In this document: positions 45,100-54,681 of the stretch, in pieces
Layout: each line of letters starts with the position of its first letter
Numbering within the stretch: position 1 is the stretch's first letter
Assembly (NCBI GenBank): GCA_949296855.1
Contig: CASFRN010000093.1
Span: 54,181-118,180, forward strand
Direction: 5' to 3'
Source of the DNA: an uncultured Bacteroides sp.
Lineage (GTDB): Bacteria; Bacteroidota; Bacteroidia; Bacteroidales; Bacteroidaceae
DNA length: 64,000 nt
Position numbers and translations under genes: made by a program
The notes under the pieces: generated by a model
What the model saw: only the letters and a program-made list of their open reading frames with translations
Told to the model about the DNA's origin: nothing
The model's database searches: none

Positions 45100-48057
45100 T
45101 TAGAAATTAACTTCTACGCCAAATGAGAATGTTCTGTTAGGCGAATAGCTGTAATCCGTTTGTCCGGCGAAGTTGTATTGTGGATCCATACCTTTCAGGT
45201 GGCTAAAGATAGCCAAATTGTCCACAGAACCGAATACACGTACAGAGTTCATGCCGGCTTTCGTCATCCAAGACTTTGGCAAAGTGTAGCCTAATGTAAT
45301 ATTCTTGATGGTAAAGTAAGAAGCGTTAATCAAGAAACGGTCTGTCGTAGCATTTGAGCTGGCCACTTCGATGCGCGGAACATCCGTGATATCGCCCGGC
45401 TTCTGCCAGCGGCGCAACGCGTGCTTATTCCATGCATTGTTGTAATACATATTTTCCATAGAGCCTTGATACAGTCCATCATAAATCTTACCGCCGATAG
45501 AATAGGTTGTCAAGATAGCCAAGTCGATTCCTTTCCAAGAGAGGTCTGTACCCAAGCTGCCATACAAATCCGGAATACGGCTTCCCATGTAATACTTGCT
45601 GTTCGCCGCTTTTGAATAATCGCTGCTGATACGTTCGTTAATCATATTACCGTTTTCGTCCGTATCGTAAACCCAATACAACTGTGCACCGGTTGCCGGG
45701 TCAACGCCAGCTGTCTTAGACATATAGAATGTATTCAACGGCATGCCTTCCTTGATACTGAAGATACCGCTGATGATTTCATCCGATTCGCCGGTCAGCT
45801 TCAATACCTTGTTGTTTACTGTAGATCCCATCCAAGTAACATTCCACTGGAAGTCGTCGGTCTTGATCGGGGTTACACGCACTTCAAATTCGAAACCGCT
45901 GTTACGCATATTACCTACATTGGCATTGTAACCGTTGAAGCCTGTAGAAGTCGCCATCGGATAAGAAAGCAGCATGTCTACCGTTTTCTTGTTGTAATAT
46001 TCGGCATTGATGCTCACGCGATGATCGAACAACAAAGCTTCGATGCCGACGTTCATGTTACCGTTCTTTTCCCAAGTTACGTCACGGTTTTCCAACGAAC
46101 TTACCATACCGCCAATTTGGTTCTGGTTCGGCCAGCCTAAGTCATACAGGCTCTGCCACAAATAGTAATTCGGTAAGCCTAATGAATTCAGGATATTATC
46201 GTTACCCTGCTGGCCATAACTCAATTTAACTGATAAGTTATTAATCCAGTGAATGTCCTGCATGAAAGCTTCTTTCGATACACGCCAGTTACCACCGACA
46301 GACCAGAACGTACCCCAACGGTTGTCTTTGTAGAAACGGGAAGAACCGTCTGTACGGATAGATGCAGAGAAATAGTATTTCTCATCGTAGTTATAGTTAA
46401 TGCGTCCCAACCATGACTCGATACGATAATTATCGGTATAAGAATCAGCAGCGTACATGGTTGTACCCGGACGCAATTCCAAGATACCGTCTACCAAATT
46501 CGTCTTTCCGGCTTCCAAGTATTCATATTTGTAAGCGTAGAACTCGTGGCCTGCCAAAACGTCAAAGTTATGCAAACCGAACGAACGGTTCCAAGTCAGC
46601 AACTGGTTGAACGTGTAACTCTGCATACGTGAGTTGTTCTTTGTCAGCAAACCGCCGGCAGCAGCTTGATTACCGTGATACATATTCATATAAGACATCT
46701 GATTTTGACTACGGTAATCCACACCGAAGTTTACACTCAGCTTAATACCTTGGAATACTCCGAAGTTTTCATTGTCCGAACCTAAGGTGATTCCTGTACG
46801 TACACTTGCAACGTCATTTTTGATGTCCGCTTTATCATCCAGCAGACCGCCTAACGGGTTATAGTCGTTATAACTACCCGGACGTCCTTGTTCACCATAG
46901 TCCAATTGCGGATTGCCGTTTGCATCCAATACATTGTTACCGTTCTCATCTTTAATATACATCGGAAACAATGGAGAAGCGAATTGGGATGAATACCAAA
47001 CATTAGAGATAGAAGAGCCGTCATAATCACTGTAATTCTGAACAGAATGCGATAATGAAGTATTCAAAGAGGCATTGAACCAATCCGTAATCTTTGAGTT
47101 CACATTGGCACGGGCATTGTAACGTTGGAAGCCGGTAGTCACCAAGATACCGTCTTCGTTCATGTAACCCAAAGAAAACATATATTTTGTCTTTTCGTTA
47201 CCGCCGCTAACACTCAATTGATGTTCATGACGGAATGCATTGTTTCTCAGAAGTTGGTCCATCCATTGCTCGTCCCAAGCCGATTGGGCATCCGGACGAA
47301 CCATTCCTGTTGCCGGATCGATAATGTTGTCCCACGTATAATTCTTGAACGGGTTGTATAACTCGCCTCCTAAGGTTGAGCCTAAGTTGGCGCGTGCCAT
47401 CGCTTCGGCTTCCGACCAATTATACCCGTTATTATATATATAACCGTTACGCAAAGATTCGTAAGTTAACTGTACGAAATCTTTCTGGTCAACCATATCA
47501 TATTCAGGAATTGCTCTTGACGACCAACCTACGGTAGAACGCCAAGTCACGTTAGTCTTACCTTCTTTACCTTGTTTAGTGGTAATCATAACAACACCGT
47601 TAGCACCGCGTGCACCATACAAAGCACCAGCAGATGCATCCTTCAATACAGTCATAGATTCAATATCCGACGGATTAATAGAAGACAAATCGCCATCGAA
47701 CGGAATGCCGTCGACTACATACAACGGATTTTGAGAAGCATTAATTGAACCATAACCACGGATTACGACTTTAGCAGCTTCGCCCGGCTGTCCTGAACCA
47801 GATGTTGTCAGCAAACCGGTTGTTTGCCCTTCCAAGCCTTTAGATACATTCGTGATAGGTCGGAGTTCCAGCTTTTTTCCATCAATGTTAGAAGCCGACC
47901 CCGTAAAAGAAGACTTCTTTGCAGTACCGTAAGCAACCACCATCACTTCGTCCAACTGCTCTGCATCAGCCTCCAGTACCACTTTCATAACCGGTTTAAT
48001 GTTAACCTCTTGTGTCTGCAATCCGATGAAAGAAATCACCAAAGTTCCCGCCGAACT
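45100..48057 (-). CDS. SusC-like transporter, silent cassette 2 (no start codon or signal peptide)
   Basis: 985 codons from the recombination site to the stop. It enters at SSAGTLVISFIGLQTQEVNI, followed by QLDEVMVVAYGTAKKSSFTG, the plug with LYVVDGIPFDGD, and a full barrel ending FSFGVEVNF. Upstream, in-frame codons reach a TGA within about seven triplets and offer no ATG. A fusion to leader codons 1-67 would give 1052 residues in frame. The cassette contains SusC, SusD and a lipoprotein gene. Confidence 0.92.
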   Translation of the reverse strand, partial: SSAGTLVISFIGLQTQEVNIKPVMKVVLEADAEQLDEVMVVAYGTAKKSSFTGSASNIDGKKLELRPITNVSKGLEGQTTGLLTTSGSGQPGEAAKVVIRGYGSINASQNPLYVVDGIPFDGDLSSINPSDIESMTVLKDASAGALYGARGANGVVMITTKQGKEGKTNVTWRSTVGWSSRAIPEYDMVDQKDFVQLTYESLRNGYIYNNGYNWSEAEAMARANLGSTLGGELYNPFKNYTWDNIIDPATGMVRPDAQSAWDEQWMDQLLRNNAFRHEHQLSVSGGNEKTKYMFSLGYMNEDGILVTTGFQRYNARANVNSKITDWFNASLNTSLSHSVQNYSDYDGSSISNVWYSSQFASPLFPMYIKDENGNNVLDANGNPQLDYGEQGRPGSYNDYNPLGGLLDDKADIKNDVASVRTGITLGSDNENFGVFQGIKLSVNFGVDYRSQNQMSYMNMYHGNQAAAGGLLTKNNSRMQSYTFNQLLTWNRSFGLHNFDVLAGHEFYAYKYEYLEAGKTNLVDGILELRPGTTMYAADSYTDNYRIESWLGRINYNYDEKYYFSASIRTDGSSRFYKDNRWGTFWSVGGNWRVSKEAFMQDIHWINNLSVKLSYGQQGNDNILNSLGLPNYYLWQSLYDLGWPNQNQIGGMVSSLENRDVTWEKNGNMNVGIEALLFDHRVSINAEYYNKKTVDMLLSYPMATSTGFNGYNANVGNMRNSGFEFEVRVTPIKTDDFQWNVTWMGSTVNNKVLKLTGESDEIISGIFSIKEGMPLNTFYMSKTAGVDPATGAQLYWVYDTDENGNMINERISSDYSKAANSKYYMGSRIPDLYGSLGTDLSWKGIDLAILTTYSIGGKIYDGLYQGSMENMYYNNAWNKHALRRWQKPGDITDVPRIEVASSNATTDRFLINASYFTIKNITLGYTLPKSWMTKAGMNSVRVFGSVDNLAIFSHLKGMDPQYNFAGQTDYSYSPNRTFSFGVEVNF
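48043..48057 (-). repeat. Shufflon recombination site, silent copy 2
   Basis: Minus-strand AGTTCGGCGGGAACT followed by TTGGTGATTTCTTTCATCGG inside the gene; identical to the expression site over this whole stretch. Opposite orientation to 63877. Confidence 0.85.
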
Positions 48058-48226
48058 GATGCTGTTATGCAACAATCAGATTATGAGTGCTTTACAAATA
48101 TTCCCTTTAGGCATTTAAACAAGAGGCAACAGCCCTATAATACCCTGTAGGCGTGTTTCAACCAGAAAATTTCTACCCAAACAGACCCCGAATTAGTTCT
48201 TGGAACTTCAATTATGATTGAAGGAT
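48058..48226. repeat. Conserved flank outside silent site 2
   Basis: Nearly identical to 39345-39513, including the TTTCTACCCAAACAGACCCC box and the first TTCAATTATGATTGAA palindrome. After that the two loci diverge into different ATPase genes (B and C). Confidence 0.8.
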
Positions 48227-48280
48227 TTGATAATTCTCTGTTAAGCTTCAATTATAATTGAAACTTTATTATTACCTTTG
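48207..48280 (+). promoter_or_regulatory. Two 16-bp palindromes and promoter of ATPase C
   Basis: TTCAATTATGATTGAA (48207-48222) and the perfect palindrome TTCAATTATAATTGAA (48247-48262), 40 bases start to start. The -7 box TACCTTTG is at 48273-48280, so the second palindrome covers the -33 region, a good place for a repressor. Confidence 0.75.
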
Positions 48281-48302
48281 TGCGGTTCCAAAAGGAAAAT
48301 AT

Positions 48303-49523
48303 ATGAATGAGAAATACATAACCAGACCGATTTATACGGAAAAAGTACGGCCTTTTATCGGGAAGCAATTGATTAAGATATTAACCGGACAACGGAGAGT
48401 GGGCAAGAGTTACATCATGCTTCAACTGATAGATACAATAAAGATGCAGTATCCCAAGTCTAACATTATCTACATTGACAAGGAATTGCTGTCTTTTTCA
48501 GAGGTGAAGGACAGTGCTTCACTTTATGATTACGTATCTGCCCGCTTGACTTCCGGACTGGACTTCCTGTTCATTGATGAGGTGCAGGAGATTGACGGCT
48601 TCCAGCTTTGCTTAAGAAGTTTATTGAACGAAAACAAATGTGACATCTATTGCACAGGGAGCAATGCAAAAATGCTTTCCGGCGAATTGGCTACGCATTT
48701 AGGAGGCAGATACATCGAAATACCCGTACACTCGCTCAGCTATCGGGAGTTTTTAGAATTCAACAGCCTTTCCGTAAGTGACGAATCACTGAACCAGTAT
48801 CTCACATTAGGCGGTATGCCTTACCTTCACAACTTGGCTTTAGACCGGAACGTCATTTACGAATACCTCCGCAATGTGTATTCCACGATTCTGCTGAAGG
48901 ATGTCGTGAGTAGGGAAGCTATCCGCAATGTTGCCTTTTTGGAGAACTTAGTTGCTTATTTAGCTGATAATGTAGGCTCATTGTTTTCCGCTCAAAACAT
49001 AAACAAATACTTGAAGTCGCAACGCATCAACATGCCTACCCAGACGATACTGAACTACCTGAGAGCGTTATGTAATTCTTATTTCATTTGCAAAGTCCAG
49101 CGTGCTGACGTCAACGGGATGAAGGTGTTCGAAATAGGCGAAAAGTATTATTTTGAGGATTTAGGCCTCCGCAACGCTATCCGTATGTTCGACTATCGGA
49201 AAGACATCAATAAGCTGATGGAAAATGTAGTCTATATAGAGCTGCTTCGTCATGGATACAATGTCTATATAGGCAAAAACGATACAAAGGAAGTAGATTT
49301 CATTGCGGAAAAAGACAACGAGAAGCTCTATATCCAGGTAGCTTATATGTTATACGACGAACAGACCGTGCAGCGGGAATTCGGGGGATTGATGGAGATT
49401 GCCAACCATTATCCCAAATATGTCATCACAATGGATACGTTGCAAAACGGAGGAAGCTATCAAGGAATCAAGCAGGTGCATTTAAGGGATTTCCTATTGG
49501 CTGAAGAAAAAGGGAAACTTTGA
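48303..49523 (+). CDS. AAA_14/DUF4143-type ATPase C
   Basis: 406 residues from the ATG at 48303; the longer open frame covers the promoter. Walker A is GQRRVGKS (Lys35) and Walker B is FLFIDEVQEIDGF. Sensor block IYCTGSNAKMLSGELATHLGGR is typical. The C-terminal DUF4143 part has KEVDFIAEKDNEKLYIQVAY, where the Lys of the nuclease-like core is replaced, so nuclease activity is doubtful. The stop codon TGA overlaps the first base of MITE copy 3, so the element inserted exactly at the gene's end, or supplied the stop. Confidence 0.88.
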   Translation: MNEKYITRPIYTEKVRPFIGKQLIKILTGQRRVGKSYIMLQLIDTIKMQYPKSNIIYIDKELLSFSEVKDSASLYDYVSARLTSGLDFLFIDEVQEIDGFQLCLRSLLNENKCDIYCTGSNAKMLSGELATHLGGRYIEIPVHSLSYREFLEFNSLSVSDESLNQYLTLGGMPYLHNLALDRNVIYEYLRNVYSTILLKDVVSREAIRNVAFLENLVAYLADNVGSLFSAQNINKYLKSQRINMPTQTILNYLRALCNSYFICKVQRADVNGMKVFEIGEKYYFEDLGLRNAIRMFDYRKDINKLMENVVYIELLRHGYNVYIGKNDTKEVDFIAEKDNEKLYIQVAYMLYDEQTVQREFGGLMEIANHYPKYVITMDTLQNGGSYQGIKQVHLRDFLLAEEKGKL

Positions 49524-49697
49524 GAGCCTGTTTAAATTTTCCGATAAAGTTGTATTATCAGGTCTCTTATGAGTTTGTTTCCGGTCTGTTTTCCCGATTT
49601 TATGCGTCAGATAGCCTACTATCCTCCTTATAAAATCAGAAAAACATCCTTGAAAACAATCCTCAAAATAAACCTGAGCAAAATTTAAATAGGCTCT
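49523..49697. mobile_element. 170-bp MITE-like element, copy 3
   Basis: Starts AGAGCCTGTTTAAATTTTCC, ends AAAATTTAAATAGGCTCT, with one mismatch in the right terminal repeat. It begins at the last base of the ATPase C stop codon and occupies most of the gap to the cassette 3 terminator. Confidence 0.88.
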
Positions 49698-49746
49698 GAA
49701 TTTATATAGCATAGGCAATCATTTCGTTTTTCGTGTTGAGTATTAA

Positions 49747-49790
49747 AAAGAGACCGAGAATTTGCCCAAATTAATCTTCTCAGTCTCTTT
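49747..49790. terminator. Terminator after cassette 3
   Basis: AAAGAGACCGAGAA (49747-49760) and TTCTCAGTCTCTTT (49777-49790) pair with one mismatch, with T-rich tails on both strands. It lies 17 bases beyond the SusD stop. Confidence 0.75.
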
Positions 49791-49806
49791 TTATTTAACA
49801 CGTCTT

Positions 49807-51420
49807 TTATTTCATGGTAATTGCCGAATTATAATCTGATTCTCGTTGTGGCATAATCCATTTCCAGAATGTATCTAAATCTCCATACGTACCGGAAACG
49901 CTTGAATGGTAATTTCCATCCTCATCGAATCCATTGCGGACAACATTATCTCCCCAACGTTTGCAATCCATCCAACTGAAACCTTCACCCCATAATTCAA
50001 GTCGACGATACTTTTTGATTTCGTTTAATAAATCTGTCCCTGTTTTTGTGCAAGTATAAGACTCGTCACGACCACTAGTTTTGTTTAATTCAATCAAAGC
50101 TTTTTGAGCTTCTGTTTCATTTTGCATAAAAAAAGCAGCTTCTGCTTCCGTCAACAACATTTCAGAAGCACGGAATATAGGTTGGCATCCAACTGCCGGT
50201 TGTGCTGTACACTGAAATTTCAAATTGGCGTATGCAAAATTTTGTTCAAGAGCTGTGGGGACGGTTTGCCGAGTATATGCAACAGCTTTATTATATGCGG
50301 TTTCATCCGAAAACATTCCATTTGATGTTCCGGCATCATCTCCGGCAACGACATCCATAAATAATTTACCTTCGGGTAAAAAGGTTTTTTCTGTTAAGAA
50401 CAATGATTTGCGGATGTCCGTATCAGGAAACTGTTCAATTAAATTTCTGTTTATGCAAACATTGATGCCGTTTTGCGCATAATATCCGTTGCAAGCCATG
50501 AATAATTGCCAACCATAATAAAAGATATTTTCGGTTTCATCATTGTATATGCTCCATATCCATTCAGACGTAGGAGTTGCAAAACCAGCTTTGTAATCGG
50601 CTATAGACATTAATGCATACCCTTCACGCGCTAATTTCGCATAGTTAGCCGCTGTGGGATAATCTTGTTTGGTTAATGCAGCCCGCGCATAAATCGCATA
50701 AGCAGTGTTAATATCAGGAAAACAGTTTGTGCTGCTTGCATTTGGATATACATCATTCCGTGACAGTCCTGACGTTTCATACAATGCTATGGCATCATCC
50801 AAATCTTTATATATTTGGGTGTATGTTTCAGATAGTGTAGATTGAGGCATATCTCCCATAGACTCATCCAAACGAAGCACTACACCTTTTGTTGCGCCGT
50901 TATTGCTTTTAGCCCAGCTGTCACAATAAACCTCACTTATACGGAAAAAAGCATATGCACGGAAAGTCAGAGCTTCAGCTTTAATAAATTGACGTTCGGC
51001 TTCTGTGCCTGACGCTGCATCTATCTTGGCGATGATACTATTGGCATTACCTACAATGATATAATAGTAATACCATGGGTATGAATCATAAATGCTGCTG
51101 CTATTTTGTGTAAATTGCCCGTTCATAATAGGAGACCATCCCGGATTCATATATGGAAAATTTAAATCTTGTCCCGGATATTCTCCATATAGAAGCTTCA
51201 TTGTGCCTTCTCCATTAAACATCTGTCCATAATAGCTATGCTGATTTACCATAATACGGCAAATGCCATTAATCGCTTGCTTAGCATTGTCTGTGGAAGC
51301 GATAATTTCGTCACCAGAGACAGAAGACGTCGGTTCGGTTTCCAGCCAACTGTCAGAGCATGAAGCCATCGTAAGCGTACATCCTACAGCAAATGCCAAA
51401 TATTTTATTGTTGATTTCAT
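49807..51420 (-). CDS. SusD-like lipoprotein of silent cassette 3
   Basis: 537 residues. The lipobox is TMASC (Cys21), followed by SDSWLETEPTS with early acidic residues. The helix ALTFRAYAFFRISEVYCDSW and the end blocks EIKKYRRLELWGEGFSWMDC and WKWIMPQRESDYNSAITMK fit the family. It follows the SusC part by 21 bp. AT-rich, like cassette 1. Confidence 0.93.
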   Translation of the reverse strand: MKSTIKYLAFAVGCTLTMASCSDSWLETEPTSSVSGDEIIASTDNAKQAINGICRIMVNQHSYYGQMFNGEGTMKLLYGEYPGQDLNFPYMNPGWSPIMNGQFTQNSSSIYDSYPWYYYYIIVGNANSIIAKIDAASGTEAERQFIKAEALTFRAYAFFRISEVYCDSWAKSNNGATKGVVLRLDESMGDMPQSTLSETYTQIYKDLDDAIALYETSGLSRNDVYPNASSTNCFPDINTAYAIYARAALTKQDYPTAANYAKLAREGYALMSIADYKAGFATPTSEWIWSIYNDETENIFYYGWQLFMACNGYYAQNGINVCINRNLIEQFPDTDIRKSLFLTEKTFLPEGKLFMDVVAGDDAGTSNGMFSDETAYNKAVAYTRQTVPTALEQNFAYANLKFQCTAQPAVGCQPIFRASEMLLTEAEAAFFMQNETEAQKALIELNKTSGRDESYTCTKTGTDLLNEIKKYRRLELWGEGFSWMDCKRWGDNVVRNGFDEDGNYHSSVSGTYGDLDTFWKWIMPQRESDYNSAITMK

Positions 51421-51441
51421 ATACTGCTAAATTAATCGTTT

Positions 51442-54400
51442 TTAAAATGTTAGATTTAAACCGAATGTAAAGATACGTGCAGATACAAACGTATTGTCTT
51501 GAGTGCCGTTGAAACTATACTGAGGGTTCAAGCCTTTACGTGAAGTAAAAAGTACAGCATTCTCTACTGTCCCAAATAATTTCAACCCGCCAATACCTAA
51601 ATTCTTAATTAGTGATTTAGGAAAGTTATATCCTAAATTTATATTCTTGATTGCAAAATAAGAAGCTGAGGTCAACCAACGGCTTCCTGCACCTTGTGAA
51701 TAAGCATCATAAGATGATAAGTCAAAAGCCGGAATGCCATTCGGGTCAATACGATTAGGTGAATCTTCCGCCATACCTGCAGGAGCTTCTTTCCATGCAT
51801 TTAATAAGTCCGGATGCAAAGCTTGAGGAGAAGCAGTCGATGTAGACATAATATTGCTATAGTTGTAATCATAAACTTTTCCTCCTAATGAGTAGGTGCA
51901 TAATACAGATAAGGACAATTCTTTCCATGTCAATGAAGTATTAATACTTCCATATACTTTAGGCAATGCTGATCCTTGCCAGTCCTTCTTTGCATAAGAC
52001 GTATTATATACATAATCTTTGCCGTTAATGGTCACAACGTCACCGCTTGCTCTTAAAGCGTCTGTCACCATTTCTGGATCAGCGTTAAACAAAGAACGTC
52101 CTGTTAATTGATCCACACCGACATAAGTATAAGTATAGAATTCATAAATGCTATGCCCTTCACTAAAATTCTGCACACCGTTCAAGATATCCTTCCCGTC
52201 CGGGAGCTTGGTTATTTCATTATGGAGACTTGTCAAATTCAAGCCAATGTTCCACCGCCAGTCTTTTGTACGGATAGCATCAACATCCACAGAGATTTCC
52301 ACTCCAGTATTCTGCACAGAACCGATATTTTTATAAATAGAAGACATACCTGTTCCTGCTGTTCCATCTGCGTTCCACGGCCAACCTGTTGCTCCTGCAG
52401 ATAAGGGATTATAGACATTAAATAACAAGTCTTTTGATTTCTTGTTGAAGAAATCAATGCTAAAATTCAACCGTTCGAATAAACGTCCTTCCAGTGCGAT
52501 ATCAAATGAAGACGAAGTCTCCCATTTCAAATCCTGATTTGCATTTTGGGTTTTATAATAAGCGCCCATTCCAGAATTAGTATCCGAGGTGTACAATGAC
52601 TTATAAGCATAATAGTCAACGCCTGCATCATTACCTACTTCACCGTATGATGCACGTAATTTTAAACTGTTAATCCAGTCAATATCTTTCATGAATTTTT
52701 CTTCAGAAATCATCCAACTGGCACCCAATGACCAGAAATTACCCCATGGATGATAAAATCGAGAGGAACCGTCCCGACGAAAAGATGCATCTACATAATA
52801 ACGTTGGTTATAATTATAACGGACACGCGCCAAATAACTTTCTGTAGTAAACTCATCAGCATATCCTTCTGCATAAGTTACTTTAGAGAAATTAGATGCT
52901 TCGGTATTCCCTCCTGCAATCTTTTGAGCTTCCTTCATAAAATAATTCGTGTTATACGAATATTTAAATGATTCATGTGCAGCCAATATATCAACATGGT
53001 GCAAGTTAAAGTCATGATTCCAATATAATTCTTGTGTAAAACGATATTCACGGCTTTTATCTGCTGTTTGACTCAAACGTCCTCCGTTAGCGGCACCATC
53101 ACCACAGACAGGATTGTTAAAATTTTTGGTATATAAATCAGCCACGTACAAATCACCTTTTGTCGTGAAAGAAAAATCCTTCAAGAAATTAATGGTAGCA
53201 TATACCTGACCGGTAATGGAATTGCGGTCTTTTTTGTTGATATCATTCTGCAATTCATAAATGATATTTCTTCCATCCAAATAATCGTAGTTCGCAACAT
53301 CATATTGCGGATTTCCATTTTCATCCAACATTAAAGAACCGTCAGCATTGTGTTGGTAATAAGGATATACAGGTCCCATTAAACCTGCTGTATAGAACGG
53401 ATTGATAAAATAATTGCTTTCCGCACTGTCTGCATAATTGGAGCTTGACATAGTAGCAGCTAAATTGATTCCTGCTTTAAACCAAGTCGTGGGTCTGAAG
53501 TTGGTTTTCAAACGTGCTGTAAAACGGTCGAAATCTGAGGATATGATATATCCTTTTTCATTCAAATAACTGAACGAAGCAAACATATCATATTTTTCAT
53601 TCCCTGCGTCAGTGCTGATACCGTATTCTTGACGATAGCCCGTTCTTTCAAGTGCATCTAACCAATTTAAATCAGTATAATCGGGCAATACTTTCGCTAC
53701 GAATTTACCGTTGGCGTCAAACCATTCGGCACCTTCCCTGTCAAAAATTTTAGTTTTTACAATCGAAGACAGGCCTGCGCTAGCAGCGGCTGAAGCAGAT
53801 GCTGCATCCATGCCTCTATCTACCATAAAGTAACGCTTATATCCTAAGCGCATCGTTTCCATCCAGTCGTTGATGCCCATGTGGTCATATTCTGGGATGG
53901 CTCTATTATATATTCCTTGTTTTACATTAACGCGGACATTCAGCTTGCTGTCTTTACCTCTTTTGGTTGTAATAAGCACCACGCCGTTAGCCGCTTTATT
54001 GCCATATAAAGCAGCAGATGCGGCATCTTTCAGCACTGACATAGATTCAATATCATCGCTGTTGATGTCTGTAATGTCACCATTATAAGGTACACCGTCC
54101 ACTACAATCAATGGTTCATTCGTCCCATTTACCGAGCCGAATCCACGGATACGGATTTGCGTCTTGTTGCTTCCCGGTTCACCGTAAGAACTATTCACTT
54201 GAATACCTGGTGCGGCACCTTCCAATGCGCTAGTAGCACTTGTCACAGGGCGTAATTCCAATTCTTTAGCATCAATAGAAGCCACAGACCCTGTTAAAGA
54301 TTGCTTACTTGCAGTACCGTAAGCTACTACAACCACTTCGTCCAGCATCTCATCGTCCGAGTGCAACACCACTTTCATAACCGGCTTAATTTCAAGCTCT

Positions 54401-54447
54401 TGCGACTTAAATCCGATGAAAGAAATCACCAAAGTTCCCGCCGAACT
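51442..54447 (-). CDS. SusC-like transporter, silent cassette 3 (no start codon or signal peptide)
   Basis: 1001 codons from the recombination site to the stop. It enters at SSAGTLVISFIGFKSQELEI, then MLDEVVVVAYGTASKQSLTG, the plug and a barrel ending FTFGLNLTF. The FKSQELEIK-VMKVVLHSDDEML stretch is the same as in the gene at the expression site, so these two share their sequence on both sides of the site. No start codon is available upstream. Fusion to leader codons 1-67 would give 1068 residues in frame. Confidence 0.92.
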   Translation of the reverse strand, partial: SSAGTLVISFIGFKSQELEIKPVMKVVLHSDDEMLDEVVVVAYGTASKQSLTGSVASIDAKELELRPVTSATSALEGAAPGIQVNSSYGEPGSNKTQIRIRGFGSVNGTNEPLIVVDGVPYNGDITDINSDDIESMSVLKDAASAALYGNKAANGVVLITTKRGKDSKLNVRVNVKQGIYNRAIPEYDHMGINDWMETMRLGYKRYFMVDRGMDAASASAAASAGLSSIVKTKIFDREGAEWFDANGKFVAKVLPDYTDLNWLDALERTGYRQEYGISTDAGNEKYDMFASFSYLNEKGYIISSDFDRFTARLKTNFRPTTWFKAGINLAATMSSSNYADSAESNYFINPFYTAGLMGPVYPYYQHNADGSLMLDENGNPQYDVANYDYLDGRNIIYELQNDINKKDRNSITGQVYATINFLKDFSFTTKGDLYVADLYTKNFNNPVCGDGAANGGRLSQTADKSREYRFTQELYWNHDFNLHHVDILAAHESFKYSYNTNYFMKEAQKIAGGNTEASNFSKVTYAEGYADEFTTESYLARVRYNYNQRYYVDASFRRDGSSRFYHPWGNFWSLGASWMISEEKFMKDIDWINSLKLRASYGEVGNDAGVDYYAYKSLYTSDTNSGMGAYYKTQNANQDLKWETSSSFDIALEGRLFERLNFSIDFFNKKSKDLLFNVYNPLSAGATGWPWNADGTAGTGMSSIYKNIGSVQNTGVEISVDVDAIRTKDWRWNIGLNLTSLHNEITKLPDGKDILNGVQNFSEGHSIYEFYTYTYVGVDQLTGRSLFNADPEMVTDALRASGDVVTINGKDYVYNTSYAKKDWQGSALPKVYGSINTSLTWKELSLSVLCTYSLGGKVYDYNYSNIMSTSTASPQALHPDLLNAWKEAPAGMAEDSPNRIDPNGIPAFDLSSYDAYSQGAGSRWLTSASYFAIKNINLGYNFPKSLIKNLGIGGLKLFGTVENAVLFTSRKGLNPQYSFNGTQDNTFVSARIFTFGLNLTF
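54433..54447 (-). repeat. Shufflon recombination site, silent copy 3
   Basis: Minus-strand AGTTCGGCGGGAACT followed by TTGGTGATTTCTTTCATCGG in the gene. The dyad is intact. The sequence outside the site differs from that at sites 1, 2 and 4 immediately beyond the final T, which fixes the outer edge of the conserved site. Confidence 0.85.
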
Positions 54448-54642
54448 GAATCTTAGCCAATAATTGCCTGTTATTGAAGTATTTACAAATGATTCCTGTT
54501 TTTATCTCTTACTGCAAAAACATTAGCTGGAAAACCTTGTAAAGGCATTTTCATTGAAATATTTCTACCTAATGTATCCCAATGTATTACCAAGGAACGA
54601 AGTTTTCATGGAATGAAAGTTTCTTTATTACAGGATAATGAT
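54448..54642. other. Divergent flank outside silent site 3
   Basis: Not the shared flank of sites 1, 2 and 4, but weakly related in layout: TATTTACAAATGATTCC near the site and the box TTTCTACCTAATGTATCCC (from about 54567) in place of TTTCTACCCAAACAGACCC. A small dyad TTTCATGGAATGAAA lies at about 54605. No gene. Confidence 0.6.
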
Positions 54643-54680
54643 TATATTTGCGAAAAAAGTCGCAACGAAAAATATCGCAA
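54643..54680 (+). promoter_or_regulatory. Promoter and 15-bp tandem repeat leader of ATPase A3
   Basis: TATATTTG (54643-54650), CGAAAAAAGTCGCAA (54651-54665), CGAAAAATATCGCAA (54666-54680), then T and ATG. Confidence 0.7.
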
Positions 54681-54681
54681 T

